DNA of 37,613 nt from Gammaproteobacteria bacterium (GCA_003248125.1 QJXZ01000212.1:1-37613), one strand, 5' to 3'; positions 1 through 10,309 are shown, counted from the stretch's first letter. Program-made: numbers and translations. Notes: generated from the sequence alone by a model not told the origin.

Positions 1-46
1 CACGCCGGAGGAGGCTGCTGCACGCCTTCGCGCGGTGGTCAGCTGA
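1..46 (+). CDS. 3' end of an unidentified gene (partial)
   Basis: The first 46 bases read in one frame (codons from base 2) as TPEEAAARLRAVVS followed by TGA. The composition is ordinary for coding sequence here, with an Ala/Arg-rich helical tail. The stop overlaps by eight bases the stop of the convergent HAD gene, a normal tail-to-tail arrangement. Fifteen codons are too few to assign a family, and the frame could also be open by chance. Confidence 0.35.
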   Translation, partial: TPEEAAARLRAVVS

Positions 47-677
47 GGTCGACCACCGCGGCTAGGTCGTCCAGTGCTTGCTGTTCGGTGACCACCTTGA
101 TGGTCGTCATGCCGAGTTCGCGAGCCGGCTTGAGGTTTACGCCTAGGTCGTCGAGATAGACGGCCTGCGAAGGTTCGATCGCCAGTGCGTCGCATGCCTG
201 CAGATAGAACTTCGGGTTCGGCTTGCGTATGCCAACTTTGCTCGACTCGAGGATGTAGTCGAACAGGCCCATCACCGACTGCACGGCGTTGGCGCGTTCG
301 CTGGTGCGGGCCATTCCTGGTCCTTGGCCAGAGCGAACGTTGTTGGTGAGGCAGCCGACGCGATAGCGTGTCTTGCAGCGCCGCAAAGCTTCGACCATTC
401 GCGGTCGAAGATCGCCCGAAAGCAACTCGAGCACAGCACGACCTTCGATGGCGTGGCCAAGCGCTCGGCTCTCCGCCTCGAAGGCGCGATCGAACTCTTC
501 GACGCTGATCTGACTGGACTCCAGCCGTGCCCATGCATTGCGCTCGGGGTTCGTGGCATTGACCGTACGAATGAAGTCTCGCGGTATGCCGCGCTCTGCC
601 TCGAATCGATTGAAGGCCTCGAACGGGCTGGTGGTCAGTACACCACCGAAATCCCAGAGCACCGCACGTATCTTCAT
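39..677 (-). CDS. HAD-superfamily hydrolase, epoxide-hydrolase-N-like phosphatase
   Basis: A 212-residue haloacid-dehalogenase-fold hydrolase of subfamily IA. Motif I near the N-terminus is DFGGVL, motif II is the LTNN segment near residue 111, motif III is the lysine in the KVGIRKPNP stretch near 150, and motif IV is the acidic pair in LDDLGVN near 177. This motif set matches the sEH-N/ACAD10-like branch, whose members are phosphatases of poorly known substrate; the first aspartate of motif I would be the nucleophile. The length is normal for a compact cap-C1 HAD enzyme. It starts 15 bases after the stop of the upstream SDR gene on the same strand, so the two are probably co-transcribed. The substrate cannot be read from sequence. 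Confidence 0.85.
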   Translation of the reverse strand: MKIRAVLWDFGGVLTTSPFEAFNRFEAERGIPRDFIRTVNATNPERNAWARLESSQISVEEFDRAFEAESRALGHAIEGRAVLELLSGDLRPRMVEALRRCKTRYRVGCLTNNVRSGQGPGMARTSERANAVQSVMGLFDYILESSKVGIRKPNPKFYLQACDALAIEPSQAVYLDDLGVNLKPARELGMTTIKVVTEQQALDDLAAVVDLS

Positions 678-692
678 TTCATTCCTCTCACA

Positions 693-1475
693 TCAGTATG
701 CGTAGTAGCCGCCGTCGATGAGAAAGGTGTCCGCGGTGTGATAGGCGCTCGCGTCGCTCATGATATAGACTGCGATACCGGCGAAGTCCTCGGGGCGGCC
801 CCAGCGCCGGGTAGGTATCCGCTTCATTACGTTGTCGACGAATTTCTGATACGCAAACGCACCTTCGGTCATCGCAGTCTCGATCCAGCCCGGCAGAATC
901 GTATGTGCCGTCACACCGTAGCGCGCATATTCGACTGCTAATGCCTTGATCATCGAAATCATTGCACCCTTCGTAGCGGCGTAGTGCTCACCGCGAGCTT
1001 GACCCGATATTGCGGCAAGGCTCGCAGTTGCGATCAACCTGCCGCCGGGATCGCCATGGGCTGCGCGTTCACGCATGTGACCCGCGGCGTGACGAAAGGT
1101 GTGATAAACGCCGTCCAGGTTCACTCCCATTACGCGCCGCCATTCCTCGAACGGCATTTCGTCGAACGCCGTAGCGCGCCCCCCAATTCCAGCGTTGGCA
1201 AAGCAGCCATCGATGCGGCCATGCGCCTCTAGGGTGGCTGCGAATGCCGCAGCTACCTGCTCGGCATCGGCGACGTCGCAGCGGTGCGCAGTGACATGCG
1301 AACCGTGCGCCGATAGATTCGCGAGCGCGGCGGTGTTCTTCTCCGTATTGGTGCCCCAGATTGCCACCTCGGCGCCCGCTTCGACCAGGCCCTTCGCCAT
1401 ACCAAGACCGATGCCACCGTTACCGCCGGTGATGAGGGCAACCTTGCCGCTCAGATCGAACAGTGGGCTACTCAC
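693..1475 (-). CDS. Short-chain dehydrogenase/reductase (SDR)
   Basis: A 260-residue classical SDR, expected to be a soluble NAD(P)-dependent oxidoreductase. The cofactor-binding glycine motif TGGNGGIG lies near residue 16, NAG near 94-96 follows the fourth strand, and the catalytic Tyr-Lys pair is in YAATK near residue 165, with the catalytic serine in TASLAA just before it. The C-terminus ends in FLIDGGYYAY, typical of the family. The start is GTG, preceded at about ten bases by GAGGA. It appears to be the first gene of a two-gene unit with the HAD phosphatase downstream. An acidic residue after the second strand is not obvious, so cofactor preference (NADH or NADPH) is unclear. The substrate is unknown; many relatives act on sugars or hydroxy acids. 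Confidence 0.9.
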   Translation of the reverse strand: MSSPLFDLSGKVALITGGNGGIGLGMAKGLVEAGAEVAIWGTNTEKNTAALANLSAHGSHVTAHRCDVADAEQVAAAFAATLEAHGRIDGCFANAGIGGRATAFDEMPFEEWRRVMGVNLDGVYHTFRHAAGHMRERAAHGDPGGRLIATASLAAISGQARGEHYAATKGAMISMIKALAVEYARYGVTAHTILPGWIETAMTEGAFAYQKFVDNVMKRIPTRRWGRPEDFAGIAVYIMSDASAYHTADTFLIDGGYYAY

Positions 1476-1807
1476 AGTCGAGCATTCCTCGTCGTTGATC
1501 TCGTGTTAGTGTTGGCCCGCTGTCAGCTGGGCAATGCAATGCAGTCGCGCATGGTAATGGAATATGCGGGCCAACGTCAGAGGTCGACGTCTCTGCGCGT
1601 CACACGGCATCCACGCCTGCGTCGTGCCACGGAGGCGTATCGCAAGGCGTGCTTGATGTTGGTGCCGGTATGGGGAACGGTGCTGTCATCGCGGCAGGTG
1701 CGCCTTGGTCCGCGACGATGATCGCTGGTCTGTTCGCCACGTTCCTGAGCTTCACCTTCTTGGATGAACGTGGTGCGCCGCGTGCGTGATCCACGCCGGA
1801 GTCGTCG
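1476..1807. other. Spacer between divergent SDR genes, no confident gene
   Basis: This 332-base region separates two divergent SDR genes and must hold both promoters. I see no convincing -35/-10 pair. A plus-strand frame stays open from about 1499 to a TGA at 1787-1789 and its last 50 codons have a hydrophobic stretch, but it has no good start. A minus-strand frame with a GTG near 1763 begins faintly like fumarylacetoacetate-hydrolase-family proteins, then loses resemblance. Either could be debris of a former gene; neither is called. Confidence 0.4.
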
Positions 1808-2593
1808 ATGGATATAGAAGGTGGCGTCGCCATCGTTACGGGTTCCTCTTCTGGCGTCGGAGCGGCGTGCGCTCGCCAACTCGCGGAACGGGGATGCCAC
1901 GTGGTCATCAACTATTCGAGCAACGAAGCTGGCGCTCGTGCGACCGAGGAAGCCTGTGCGGTGTTCGGTGTCGAGACCGAGATCGTCAAGGCGAATGTGG
2001 CTGACGACGGGGATTGTCGGCGGATGGCCGCGGTCGCGACCGAACGTTGGGGCAGAATCGACGCGCTGATCAACAATGCGGGAACGACGAAGTTTTGCGC
2101 GCATGGCGATCTCGAGGGCTTGAGCAAGCGCGATTTCCTAGACATCTATGCGGTCAACACCGTCGGTGCCTTTCAGATGACGCGCGCCGTCGAGCCCGCC
2201 ATGAAGCGCGGCGGCCGCGGCAGCATCGTCAACGTGGCATCGATCGCTGCCATCATGGGTGTTGGCAGCTCCATCGCCTATGCCGCATCCAAAGGCGCGC
2301 TCGTCACGATGACCCTGTCTTTGGCCCGCGCGCTCGGCCCGCAGATTCGGGTCAATGCGGTATGTCCGGGATTCATTCAGGGCGAGTGGCTTCGCGACGG
2401 GATGGGCGCCGACAACTACGAGCGCACGAAGCGTCTATTGGAAGAGTCGACCCCACTCAAGCTCACGACGACCCCGGATACGGTTGCCGAGGCGATCATG
2501 TACTTTGTGGTCGGTGGCGACGTGATCACCGGCGAGACCTTGATCCTGGACGGTGGAATGCACCTGAATACCGCGCCACTGACGAGGCGATGA
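1808..2593 (+). CDS. Short-chain dehydrogenase/reductase (FabG-like)
   Basis: A 261-residue SDR resembling 3-oxoacyl-ACP reductase-type enzymes. TGSSSGVG near residue 11 binds the dinucleotide, and a basic/polar turn after the second strand (NYSSNE) is compatible with NADPH. NNAG follows strand four, the catalytic serine is in NVASIAA, and the active-site pair is YAASK. The C-terminus carries the ILDGGMHL signature. CGGAG six bases before the ATG supports the start. It is transcribed away from the other SDR and ends 15 bases before the convergent phoU stop. The FabG-like label describes fold and likely chemistry only; there is no fatty-acid operon around it, so a catabolic ketoreductase role is as likely. 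Confidence 0.88.
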   Translation: MDIEGGVAIVTGSSSGVGAACARQLAERGCHVVINYSSNEAGARATEEACAVFGVETEIVKANVADDGDCRRMAAVATERWGRIDALINNAGTTKFCAHGDLEGLSKRDFLDIYAVNTVGAFQMTRAVEPAMKRGGRGSIVNVASIAAIMGVGSSIAYAASKGALVTMTLSLARALGPQIRVNAVCPGFIQGEWLRDGMGADNYERTKRLLEESTPLKLTTTPDTVAEAIMYFVVGGDVITGETLILDGGMHLNTAPLTRR

Positions 2594-2608
2594 ACCGGCG
2601 ACGCCCCG

Positions 2609-3298
2609 TTATTGATCCTCGAGACTTCCTTTCGGCAGGTGCCGAATGTCCTTACCCTTGACGAGGTACAGCACGTACTCCGCGATGTTCTTTGCGTGAT
2701 CGCCGATGCGTTCCAATGCGCGGGCAGCCCAGATGGCGGCAAGCGTCTGCGGCACCGTCTCGGGGTGCTGTGTCATCTGTTTCGACAGATTGGCCAGCGC
2801 ATCGTGGTAGGCATCGTCCACGGCTTTGTCGGCGGCGATCTGATCGAGCGCCGCTTGCGTGTCGAGGCGAGCGACTGCATCGAGCGCCGAGGAGACTGTC
2901 TTCGATACCAACTCGTAGATGCGCCTGACCTCTTCGTACCGCGACCGTGGCAGCTCGTGGCCCGATGCGCCGATCGCCATGCGCGCGATGCGGTCTGCTT
3001 CGTCGCCGATGCGTTCCAGATCGGTACTCGCCTTCATGATGGTGACCAACAGCCGCAGGTCGCCGGCCGCGGGTTGTCGACGGGCGATGGTATGTATGCA
3101 CTGCTCGTCCAGGCTCACTTCGTAGCGGTTTACCTCGTGGTCGCGCTTGCGCACACGGTCGCCGAGCGCGGAATCGTGCGTAACGAGGGCTTGCATGGCG
3201 TCGCGCAGCTGCTGCTCGACCAGGCCGCCCATCTCCATGAATTGGCGGCGCACGGTCTCGAGTTCGGCATCGAATTGTTCGGAAATGTGGCGACTCAC
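2609..3298 (-). CDS. phoU: Phosphate signalling protein PhoU
   Basis: A 229-residue cytoplasmic helical protein made of two PhoU three-helix repeats. It mediates inhibition of PhoR by the Pst transporter when phosphate is plentiful. Each repeat has the family's metal-binding E/DxxxD-type signature: LERIGDEADR in the first half and LERIGDHAKNIAEY in the second. The start is GTG at 3296-3298, with a strong GAGGAGGA ribosome site just upstream. The frame stays open further upstream, but that stretch lies inside pstB and is Arg/His-rich shadow sequence. It is the last gene of the phosphate operon, 20 bases after pstB, and converges with the SDR gene. Confidence 0.95.
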   Translation of the reverse strand: MSRHISEQFDAELETVRRQFMEMGGLVEQQLRDAMQALVTHDSALGDRVRKRDHEVNRYEVSLDEQCIHTIARRQPAAGDLRLLVTIMKASTDLERIGDEADRIARMAIGASGHELPRSRYEEVRRIYELVSKTVSSALDAVARLDTQAALDQIAADKAVDDAYHDALANLSKQMTQHPETVPQTLAAIWAARALERIGDHAKNIAEYVLYLVKGKDIRHLPKGSLEDQ

Positions 3299-3318
3299 AG
3301 AATCCTCCTCTGCGCGCG

Positions 3319-4164
3319 TCAGCCGTACCGGCCGGTGATGTAGTCCTCGGTGCGTTTCTGCGCCGGATTGGTGAACACCGTGTCCGTCGCATCGAACTCT
3401 ACAAGCTCCCCCAGGTACAAGAAAGCCGTGTAGTCGGACACGCGTGCCGCCTGCTGCATGTTGTGCGTGACGATCACGATCGTGTAGTCGGCCTTCAGTT
3501 GATGTATGAGCTCCTCGATCTTGAGCGTCGAGATTGGATCGAGCGCCGACGCCGGCTCGTCCAACAGGAGTACATGTGGCTGCACCGCAATGGCACGCGC
3601 GATGACCAGCCTCTGCTGCTGGCCGCCGGATAGACCCAGCGCGGTTTCCTTGAGGCGATCTTTGACTTCTTCCCAAAGCGCCGCACTTTTCAGTGCCCAT
3701 TCCACGCGGTCATCCATCTCCGTGCGCGGAATGTTGTCGCCCAGACGCAATCCGTACGCCACGTTCTCGTAGACCGACTTGGGAAACGGGTTGGGGCGTT
3801 GGAAGACCATGCCGACCCGGCGCCGGAGCTGAGCGACATCGAGGTCGCGATCATTGATGTTGATCCCTTCGAGCAGAATTCGGCCCGTGATATGAACTCC
3901 GTCGATCAGATCGTTCATGCGATTGAAGCAACGCAGCAGCGTGGACTTGCCACACCCGGACGGACCGATGAATGCGGTAACGCGCTTCTGCGGAATGACC
4001 AGCGATATGGCCTTTAGGGCCTGCGATTCGCCGTAATACAGGGACAGGTTGTCGACTTCGACACTGACCTCCTCGTCGGCCAGTTTCAATCCGACGCCGG
4101 TGCCGTCGTCCGCTGGCATGGTGACGAAGCTACGTCGCGCGGGATCGGTGTCTCGTTCGCTCAT
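3319..4164 (-). CDS. pstB: Phosphate ABC transporter ATP-binding protein PstB
   Basis: The ATPase of the high-affinity phosphate importer, at the inner face of the membrane. Walker [10 protein letters not shown] is at about residues 67-75, the Q-loop lies in [11 protein letters not shown] (the PNPFP run is a PstB hallmark), the ABC signature is LSGGQQQR, Walker B is VLLLDEP followed by the D-loop SALD, and the switch histidine is in VTHNMQQA. The reading frame has two ATGs nine bases apart. The second, at 4162-4164, is chosen because AGAAGG lies nine bases upstream of it but directly abuts the first. The N-terminus has about 30 residues of extra leader before the core, a common variation. The stop of pstA lies just upstream, so the genes are coupled. 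Confidence 0.97.
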   Translation of the reverse strand: MSERDTDPARRSFVTMPADDGTGVGLKLADEEVSVEVDNLSLYYGESQALKAISLVIPQKRVTAFIGPSGCGKSTLLRCFNRMNDLIDGVHITGRILLEGININDRDLDVAQLRRRVGMVFQRPNPFPKSVYENVAYGLRLGDNIPRTEMDDRVEWALKSAALWEEVKDRLKETALGLSGGQQQRLVIARAIAVQPHVLLLDEPASALDPISTLKIEELIHQLKADYTIVIVTHNMQQAARVSDYTAFLYLGELVEFDATDTVFTNPAQKRTEDYITGRYG

Positions 4165-4169
4165 GGAAA

Positions 4170-5834
4170 TCATCCTTCTAGCGACTTGTAGCGCGCCTCG
4201 AGTCGGTTGCGCAGCATGATGGCGGTGAGATTGAGCACGATGATGATGAGCACGAGCAACAGTGCGGTGGCGTACACGAGCGGCCGTGCCGCCTCGACGT
4301 TGGGACTCTGAAATCCGACGTCGTAGATGTGAAAGCCGAGGTGCATGAATTTGCGGTCCAGATGCAGAAACGGGAAATCGCCGTCGAGCGGCAACGTCGG
4401 CGCTAGCTTCACGACGCCCACCAGCATGAGTGGCGCGACCTCCCCGGCAGCACGCGCAATGGCCAATATCACGCCGGTCAAGATGGAGGGGCTTGCCATT
4501 GGCAGCATCACACGAAACAACGTCTCGGCTTTGGTTGCACCGAGCGCGAGGCTGCCTTCGCGAATCGCACGCGGAATGCGCGCCAAGCCTTCCTCAGTGG
4601 AGACGATGACCACCGGCACGGTCAGCAGTGCTAGCGTGAGCGATGCCCACAACAGGCCGGGCGTGCCGAAGGTCGGCGCCGGTAGCGCCTCGGGAAACAG
4701 CAACTCGTCGATCGCACCGCCGACGAAGTAGACGAAGAATCCGAGCCCAAAGACGCCATAGACGATCGACGGCACGCCAGCCAGGTTGTTGACGGCGATC
4801 CTGATCAGACGCACGAATGCCCCTTGCCGGGCGTACTCGCGTAGATAAACCGCGGCGATGACGCCGAACGGTGTTACCAGCACGGACATCAAGAGCACCA
4901 TCATCACGGTGCCGAAGATGGCGGGAAAGATTCCGCCTTCCGTGTTTGCCTCGCGCGGTGGGTCGCTCAAGAAGATCCACAAGCTTTGGCCATAGTGTGC
5001 GAGCTTGGCGCCGATCCCCATGGTGTTTGGTTGCCACGCCCGAAGGGCATCCCCGAAGTTGATCTCGGTGGTCGTGCCATCTGCCAAGCGCACGCTGAAT
5101 ACATCGCGTCGCAGCGCCTGCTGTCGGTCTCGTAGTCGACTCTCGGCCGCTGCGTATCGCACCGTCAGTTCCGCTTCCCGCGCATCGAGGCCGCTGCTTG
5201 ACGCGCCGCTCGCGCCGCCACGCAGCGCCGCTCGACGCCGTTCGAGACGCAAGCGTTCGAGTTCACTGTTGATAGTTTTGATTATGCCGCTCTCGATGGC
5301 CGCAATCTCGTCACGTAGCGTCGTGGCACGCTCGAGGCCTCGCTTCAGTACGGTGAACGCCTCGTTCGTGGTCGTTTCGCCGTCGAAGCGCACCCACTGT
5401 AGCTGGCCGTAGACGTTGCCCCATTCAGTGCGCTCGATTACCAATGCATCTATTGGTGATGCTTGGGTGACGATGTCGTGGGCGTTGATCCAACGGAAAT
5501 CCGGTGGTGCCTCCCGGCGGTTGCCGGTTTTCAGCAGCCGTCGTTCGACGAACTCCCCTAGCCCTTCGCCCTGGACGCCCGGATTCGCTTCGAGGAACTG
5601 GTGCAATGGCACCGTCTCATGGTCCACCCACTCGCCGAGCAGTGGTGCGTCGCGACCGGCAACGTTCACTTCCTGCACTGCTGCGGGCCAGAAGTGAGCA
5701 AGCCCTTGCGCACCGATCAGCATCAGCAAGCCGAGCACGGCCGAGATGCTCACGCCGACTGCGGCGGCATTGAGCCAGATCCAGGGCTCGCCGCTCGCCA
5801 TCCATCCCCTACGCGCCTGTCCGGCACTGTTCAT
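4170..5834 (-). CDS. pstA: Phosphate ABC transporter permease PstA (long form)
   Basis: An inner-membrane permease subunit of 554 residues, about twice the size of E. coli PstA. A first membrane segment (about 24-45) is followed by a periplasmic insertion of roughly 240 residues. That insertion includes a charged coiled-coil-like stretch around 185-240 rich in Leu/Arg/Glu. The conserved permease core with the remaining membrane helices follows, and the EAA-loop region is [21 protein letters not shown] near residue 430. Long PstA proteins of this kind are known in gammaproteobacteria. The ATG at 5832-5834 overlaps the pstC stop in a TGATG arrangement, indicating translational coupling; a GTG one codon earlier is possible. 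Confidence 0.93.
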   Translation of the reverse strand: MNSAGQARRGWMASGEPWIWLNAAAVGVSISAVLGLLMLIGAQGLAHFWPAAVQEVNVAGRDAPLLGEWVDHETVPLHQFLEANPGVQGEGLGEFVERRLLKTGNRREAPPDFRWINAHDIVTQASPIDALVIERTEWGNVYGQLQWVRFDGETTTNEAFTVLKRGLERATTLRDEIAAIESGIIKTINSELERLRLERRRAALRGGASGASSSGLDAREAELTVRYAAAESRLRDRQQALRRDVFSVRLADGTTTEINFGDALRAWQPNTMGIGAKLAHYGQSLWIFLSDPPREANTEGGIFPAIFGTVMMVLLMSVLVTPFGVIAAVYLREYARQGAFVRLIRIAVNNLAGVPSIVYGVFGLGFFVYFVGGAIDELLFPEALPAPTFGTPGLLWASLTLALLTVPVVIVSTEEGLARIPRAIREGSLALGATKAETLFRVMLPMASPSILTGVILAIARAAGEVAPLMLVGVVKLAPTLPLDGDFPFLHLDRKFMHLGFHIYDVGFQSPNVEAARPLVYATALLLVLIIIVLNLTAIMLRNRLEARYKSLEG

Positions 5835-8023
5835 CACAAGCTCCCGTACCGCGTCCGTAGGCGCTGGCGGACGAGCTCGGCCACGGTGTTGAACACGAAC
5901 GTGATGGCGAACAACACGAGGGCTGCAAGGAACAGAACGCGGTAGTGGGTACTACCGACTTCGGATTCCGGCAATTCGACGGCGATGTTGGCGCTGAATG
6001 TGCGCATGCCCTGGAAAATGTTTAAGTCCATGACCGCGGTATTGCCAGTGGCCATCAGCACGATCATCGTCTCGCCGACTGCACGTCCCATGCCGATCAT
6101 CACTGCAGAGAATATGCCGGGGCTCGCCGTCAGCAGTACCACCCGCACCAGCGTTTGCCACCAGGTTGCACCGAGTGCGAGGGAACCGTTGATGAGGTGT
6201 CGAGGGACGCCGTAGATCGCTTCTTCGGCAATCGAGAAGATGGTCGGAATGACGGCCAACCCCATGGCGATTCCCACCACCAAGGAATTGCGCTGATCGA
6301 ACTCGAGCTCGAGCTCTGCGAGCATCCACGCCTTCGCGTCGCCGTCGAACAGCAGCCGCTCGAGCACGGGACCCGCGGCAAACCCGAGCCAAATCGAAAT
6401 TGCGAGCACGGGCACGGCAATTGCCCCATACCAACCGTCGCAAGCCCGCCGAATCGTTGCGGGCGCGAAACGCCATAGCCACGCGAACAGCATGAAAGCA
6501 GCAGGCAGTGTCGCAAGCGTGAACATTGCCCCGACCAGGTTCGCTTCGAGCAGCGGGGCCAGCCAGAGACCGGCGAGGAACCCGAGGATGACGGTCGGTA
6601 GTGCAGCCATGACCTCGATGCCGGGCTTCACCCAGCGTCGCATCGCCGGTGCCATGAAATACGCCGTGTAGATCGCGCCCATGATGGCGACAGGCATAGC
6701 GAACAACATGGCGTAGAACGCTGCTTTGAGCGTACCGAAGGCGAGTGGAGTCAACGAAAATTTCGGCTCGAAGGCATTGTCGGCGGCCGATGACTGCCAG
6801 CTCAACACTGGTTCCGTGTAGCCCTCGTACCATACCTTGGTCCATAGGGCAGCCGCCGACACATCGGGATGCGGGTTGTCGATGGCATACACCCACATCG
6901 TGTCGCCGGTGGCGAGCAACAACCGATCGGCACGCGGTGAAAGCGCGGCGACGTCCACGGAGGGCGTGCCGTCCGTATCCAGCTGGGCTCGTGCCGTAAT
7001 ACGGTGCGCCGTGGTGTGTGCGAGTTCGAGTGTGAGATCTTGGTCTAGTACCGCGAAGCCTTTGCGGCGCGCTTCGGCTAGTAACATGAGTGGCGCTGCA
7101 TCGAGTTCGAAATCGCGCGCGGCGACCATCCGGTAGCCGAACTCGTCGCGCACCATGAACCATTGTGTAACGCGCTGCTCGTCGTCGGCGACCAACAGCG
7201 ACAGTCGGCCAACCAACGGCTCGAGCGCAAGCATCGCATGTCCTTCCGGTACCAGGCGGCCACGAAAGGCGGTCTGTGGGGCGCTCGGTACCCGGATGTC
7301 CCACACCTCGATCACACCGTCGTCGGCAATCAGATAGAGCCATTGCCCGCGGGCACCGAACAGGACCCGGTCGAAGGCCGTTTCGAGTTGGTGGATGTAG
7401 GTTCTGCCGAACTCGAGCGGATAGCCGGGCTCCGCGTCGGTAAAACTCATCAAAGTCAATTGCTCGGCGGCGGACAGTGTCGCGATCGTCACCGTCGAGT
7501 CCGTGCGATGCACATCGAACGACCCTGTACCAGTCAGCGCGAGGGGTTCGCGCTCGAAGGGCCAATCGACGCGCGGCGTAACGGTGCGTTGCCCAGCCGG
7601 GAAGCTCACTGCATAGGCAGCGTCGAAGAAGAAGAGGCCCGCCGCGGTGCGCACGACGTAACGATTGCCGCCTGGAAAGACCCGCTGGGCATCGAGGATT
7701 GGCGTGTTGCTGATGGCTTCCGACGTGATCGCGGCGCCGGTCTCGAGGTCGAAGAAACGGACGACGCCCGTCTCGGATAGCGCGAGACCGATCTCGGAAT
7801 TGTCGTCGATGTCCACCAGCACCGGCGCGGCACCGCTACGGTCGTGATGCGCGAGGGGTTCCACGTCAGCGGGCCAGAACAGCGGCGCCACGACCCACAC
7901 CAGGTAGAAGAAGATCAGCGCAATGGCCGCAATCACCGCCGCACCGCCGAAGCGAACCACCTGGGTAGTGACGACGTTGACGCCCCGTCGACGGGGCGAA
8001 AGGCGGCCGATTGCGTGCTTCAC
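5834..8023 (-). CDS. pstC: Phosphate ABC transporter permease PstC (long form)
   Basis: A 729-residue permease. After one N-terminal membrane helix (FFYLVWVVAPLFW near residue 45) comes a periplasmic domain of about 370 residues. It has repeated beta-rich stretches, such as DNSEIGLALSETGVVRFFD, that suggest a beta-propeller-like fold. The transport core then resumes near residue 430 with several helices and the EAA loop around [18 protein letters not shown]. Short PstC proteins lack this domain; the long form is known in gammaproteobacteria. The GTG start at 8021-8023 is chosen because GAAGGA lies six bases upstream and it leaves an 11-base gap after pstS. A longer frame would run into pstS. 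The extra domain may contact PstS or outer-envelope factors, which is inference. Confidence 0.92.
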   Translation of the reverse strand: MKHAIGRLSPRRRGVNVVTTQVVRFGGAAVIAAIALIFFYLVWVVAPLFWPADVEPLAHHDRSGAAPVLVDIDDNSEIGLALSETGVVRFFDLETGAAITSEAISNTPILDAQRVFPGGNRYVVRTAAGLFFFDAAYAVSFPAGQRTVTPRVDWPFEREPLALTGTGSFDVHRTDSTVTIATLSAAEQLTLMSFTDAEPGYPLEFGRTYIHQLETAFDRVLFGARGQWLYLIADDGVIEVWDIRVPSAPQTAFRGRLVPEGHAMLALEPLVGRLSLLVADDEQRVTQWFMVRDEFGYRMVAARDFELDAAPLMLLAEARRKGFAVLDQDLTLELAHTTAHRITARAQLDTDGTPSVDVAALSPRADRLLLATGDTMWVYAIDNPHPDVSAAALWTKVWYEGYTEPVLSWQSSAADNAFEPKFSLTPLAFGTLKAAFYAMLFAMPVAIMGAIYTAYFMAPAMRRWVKPGIEVMAALPTVILGFLAGLWLAPLLEANLVGAMFTLATLPAAFMLFAWLWRFAPATIRRACDGWYGAIAVPVLAISIWLGFAAGPVLERLLFDGDAKAWMLAELELEFDQRNSLVVGIAMGLAVIPTIFSIAEEAIYGVPRHLINGSLALGATWWQTLVRVVLLTASPGIFSAVMIGMGRAVGETMIVLMATGNTAVMDLNIFQGMRTFSANIAVELPESEVGSTHYRVLFLAALVLFAITFVFNTVAELVRQRLRTRYGSL

Positions 8024-8033
8024 ACCAATTCCT

Positions 8034-8993
8034 TCAATCGAGCTTACGCAGCTCGCGGCTGGCAAGATGTACCGGCAAAGGGATGTAGCCATCCTTCACC
8101 ACTACCTCTTGACCCGTGCGCGACAGCACGAGCTTGATGAATTCCGCCTCGATTGGCAGCAGCGCCGAGCCGGGTTTCTTGTTGACGTAGACGTAGAGGT
8201 ACCGCGACAGGGGGTATTCGCCGCTGATTGCGTTCTCGGCGGTTGCCTCGATGGCGGGCGTATCGTCACGCAAAGCCAACGGTAACGCACGTACGCCGGA
8301 AGTCTTGTAGCCGATGCCCGAGTAGCCGATGCCATTCAAGGAAGAGGTCACGGCTTGCACCACCGACGCGGAACCGGGCTGCTCGTTGACCGTATTCTTG
8401 TAGTCGCCGCCGCACAGTGCCACGTCTTTGAAGTATCCGTACGTACCCGACACCGAGTTGCGACCGAAGAGTTGTACGGGACGGTCGAGCCAGGATCCTG
8501 TCAAACCGACGTCGCCCCAGACCTTGACGTCGGCTGCTTCGCCGCAGCGGCGGGTGACGGAGAATATGGCGTCGACCATCGGAATACTCAGCGACGTAAT
8601 TGGGTTGTCCTTGTGGACGTACACCGCGAGCGCGTCGATCGCGACGCGAATCGCAGTTGGCTTGTAGCCATGGCGCGTTTCGAATGCCTCGATTTCCTTG
8701 TCTTTCATCGCCCGGCTCATGGGCCCGAAGTTGGCAGTGCCTTCCGTCAAGGCTGGCGGGGCTGTCGACGAACCGGCGGCCTGGACTTGGATGTTGACGT
8801 TGGGGTATTCGCGCTTGAAGGCCTCGGTCCACATCGTCATGAGGTTGGCGAGCGTGTCCGAGCCCACGCTCGATAGGTTGCCCGACACGCCACTGACGCG
8901 TTCGTAGGCGGGAAGGTCCTCAGTCGCGTTCGCCTGCAAGGCAGGGTTCGCGAGACAGACCAAGGCAGTCAAGATGGAGAGATACCGTTTCAT
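8034..8993 (-). CDS. pstS: Periplasmic phosphate-binding protein PstS
   Basis: A 319-residue substrate-binding protein with a classical signal peptide ([20 protein letters not shown], then ANA, likely cleaved there). Family signatures are GSDTLANLM near the mature N-terminus, the phosphate-contacting [14 protein letters not shown] region, and [13 protein letters not shown] in the second lobe. It delivers inorganic phosphate to PstCAB. The ATG at 8991-8993 has AAGGAG five bases upstream and overlaps the phoR stop as ATGA, so pstS is translated directly behind the sensor kinase. That coupling is notable because PstS is normally needed in large excess over the kinase. Confidence 0.95.
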   Translation of the reverse strand: MKRYLSILTALVCLANPALQANATEDLPAYERVSGVSGNLSSVGSDTLANLMTMWTEAFKREYPNVNIQVQAAGSSTAPPALTEGTANFGPMSRAMKDKEIEAFETRHGYKPTAIRVAIDALAVYVHKDNPITSLSIPMVDAIFSVTRRCGEAADVKVWGDVGLTGSWLDRPVQLFGRNSVSGTYGYFKDVALCGGDYKNTVNEQPGSASVVQAVTSSLNGIGYSGIGYKTSGVRALPLALRDDTPAIEATAENAISGEYPLSRYLYVYVNKKPGSALLPIEAEFIKLVLSRTGQEVVVKDGYIPLPVHLASRELRKLD

Positions 8994-10309
8994 GCGAGCT
9001 CCTTGTGTTCGGAACGAGTGATCGTGAGGCGGGCGGGGAAGTTGCATGAGAATCGGCTCCCACTACCCAGTCTGCTTTCGACTTCGAGCGTGCTGTCGTG
9101 GCGCTTCAGCACGTGCTTGGTGATGGCGAGCCCGAGCCCGGTACCGCCGCGCACGCGGCTGCTGGCGAGATCGACTCGATAAAAACGTTCGGTGATGCGA
9201 GATATGTGTTCCGCGGCTATGCCAACGCCGTGGTCGCGGACGCTAAAGTGCGCCGTGCCGCCGTCGCCTGGCTGCCATGTGATGTCGATGGCACCACCAT
9301 CAGGGCTGTAGCGCACGGCATTGGTAATGAGGTTCGCAAAGGCGCTGTAGAGCTCCGAACGCAGGCCGCGTATGAGCAGTGTGCGATCGATGTCCAGGTT
9401 GAATTTGTGCCGCCCACCGGACAGCTGCTTGGCATCGGTCACGATATCGGTGATCAATGCGCCTACGTCGATCGGTGCCAAGTCGTCGAGGGCGGGTGTC
9501 GGGCTCGACTCGAGGCGCGTCAACAACAGCAGGTCGTCCACCAGTGCCTTCATCCGATTCGCAGGTGCGCGCATCCGATCGACCAGCGCGCGGCGCTCGT
9601 CGGCATCGAGCTGCGGGTCTTCCATTGCTTCGAGATACCCGAGGATGACGGTCAACGGCGTGCGCAACTCATGGGAGACATTGGCGACGAAATCCTGCCG
9701 CATGGATAGCAGCCGATTGAGCTGCGTAATGTCGCGTACGAGTACGAGATAACGGCGCGAATCGATCTCTATCCGGCGCATTTCGAGGTTGCGACTCGGG
9801 TATCGCGGCAACACGAGTTCCACGAGGTCGCTGCCGCCGCGGCTAGACAACAACGCCGTCACCGCGGGATGCCGTAGCAGCGACACGAGGTTGTTGCCGC
9901 GATCGCGCGTCGTCAGCCCGAGCAACGCTTGTGCAGCGACGTTGTAGGCTTCGATTTCGCCACTAGTACGGACTACCACGGCGGCATCGGGCAACGCCTC
10001 TGCAAGCGCGGTGAGGCTGCGCAGCTCAGCGATCAGTCGAGCACTGCGGCTGCGGCTGCCGCGGATCGCACGATAGAGGCGTGCGGTCGGCACCTGCCAG
10101 GCATCGGTTCGGTTGTCGGGCCGCGACAGTGGATGCACCGCCCAACGCGCAAAACGGACGAACTCCCGGCCATGCACCGTGAGCCAGATGGCGAGCGCGC
10201 CGAATCCGGCGTAACCCCACAGGCCGGTCAGCAACCCGAACAGAAGCGCAGCCGCAAGCAGAATCGCGATGCGCAGCCACTCACCACGTAGCCACGCACT
10301 ATCGATCAC
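8990..10309 (-). CDS. phoR: Phosphate-regulon sensor histidine kinase PhoR
   Basis: A 439-residue membrane kinase. Two closely spaced hydrophobic helices (about 13-45) anchor it with almost no periplasmic loop, as in E. coli PhoR, consistent with sensing through Pst/PhoU rather than an external ligand. A PAS domain covers about 95-195, and the phospho-accepting histidine is H213 in [12 protein letters not shown]. The ATPase domain shows the N box ([10 protein letters not shown]), the G1 box (VRDHGVGI) and the G2 box ([11 protein letters not shown]). The GTG start overlaps the end of phoB by 11 bases. The product phosphorylates PhoB when phosphate is scarce. Confidence 0.95.
   Translation of the reverse strand: MIDSAWLRGEWLRIAILLAAALLFGLLTGLWGYAGFGALAIWLTVHGREFVRFARWAVHPLSRPDNRTDAWQVPTARLYRAIRGSRSRSARLIAELRSLTALAEALPDAAVVVRTSGEIEAYNVAAQALLGLTTRDRGNNLVSLLRHPAVTALLSSRGGSDLVELVLPRYPSRNLEMRRIEIDSRRYLVLVRDITQLNRLLSMRQDFVANVSHELRTPLTVILGYLEAMEDPQLDADERRALVDRMRAPANRMKALVDDLLLLTRLESSPTPALDDLAPIDVGALITDIVTDAKQLSGGRHKFNLDIDRTLLIRGLRSELYSAFANLITNAVRYSPDGGAIDITWQPGDGGTAHFSVRDHGVGIAAEHISRITERFYRVDLASSRVRGGTGLGLAITKHVLKRHDSTLEVESRLGSGSRFSCNFPARLTITRSEHKELA

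Noticed and set aside
1600-1763. Fumarylacetoacetate-hydrolase-like N-terminus between the SDR genes
   Set aside because: Only about 17 residues (VKLRNVANRPAIIVADQG) look similar, the ribosome site abuts the GTG, and no frame carries the similarity further.
3299-3700. N-terminal extension of the phoU frame reaching into pstB
   Set aside because: The extra 134 codons overlap pstB completely, are Arg/His/Gly-rich without PhoU similarity, and the GTG at 3296-3298 has a strong GAGGAGGA ribosome site.
5952-7565. Long minus-strand frame (537 codons) inside pstC
   Set aside because: It is an Arg-rich shadow of the well-supported pstC frame with no protein-family signal.
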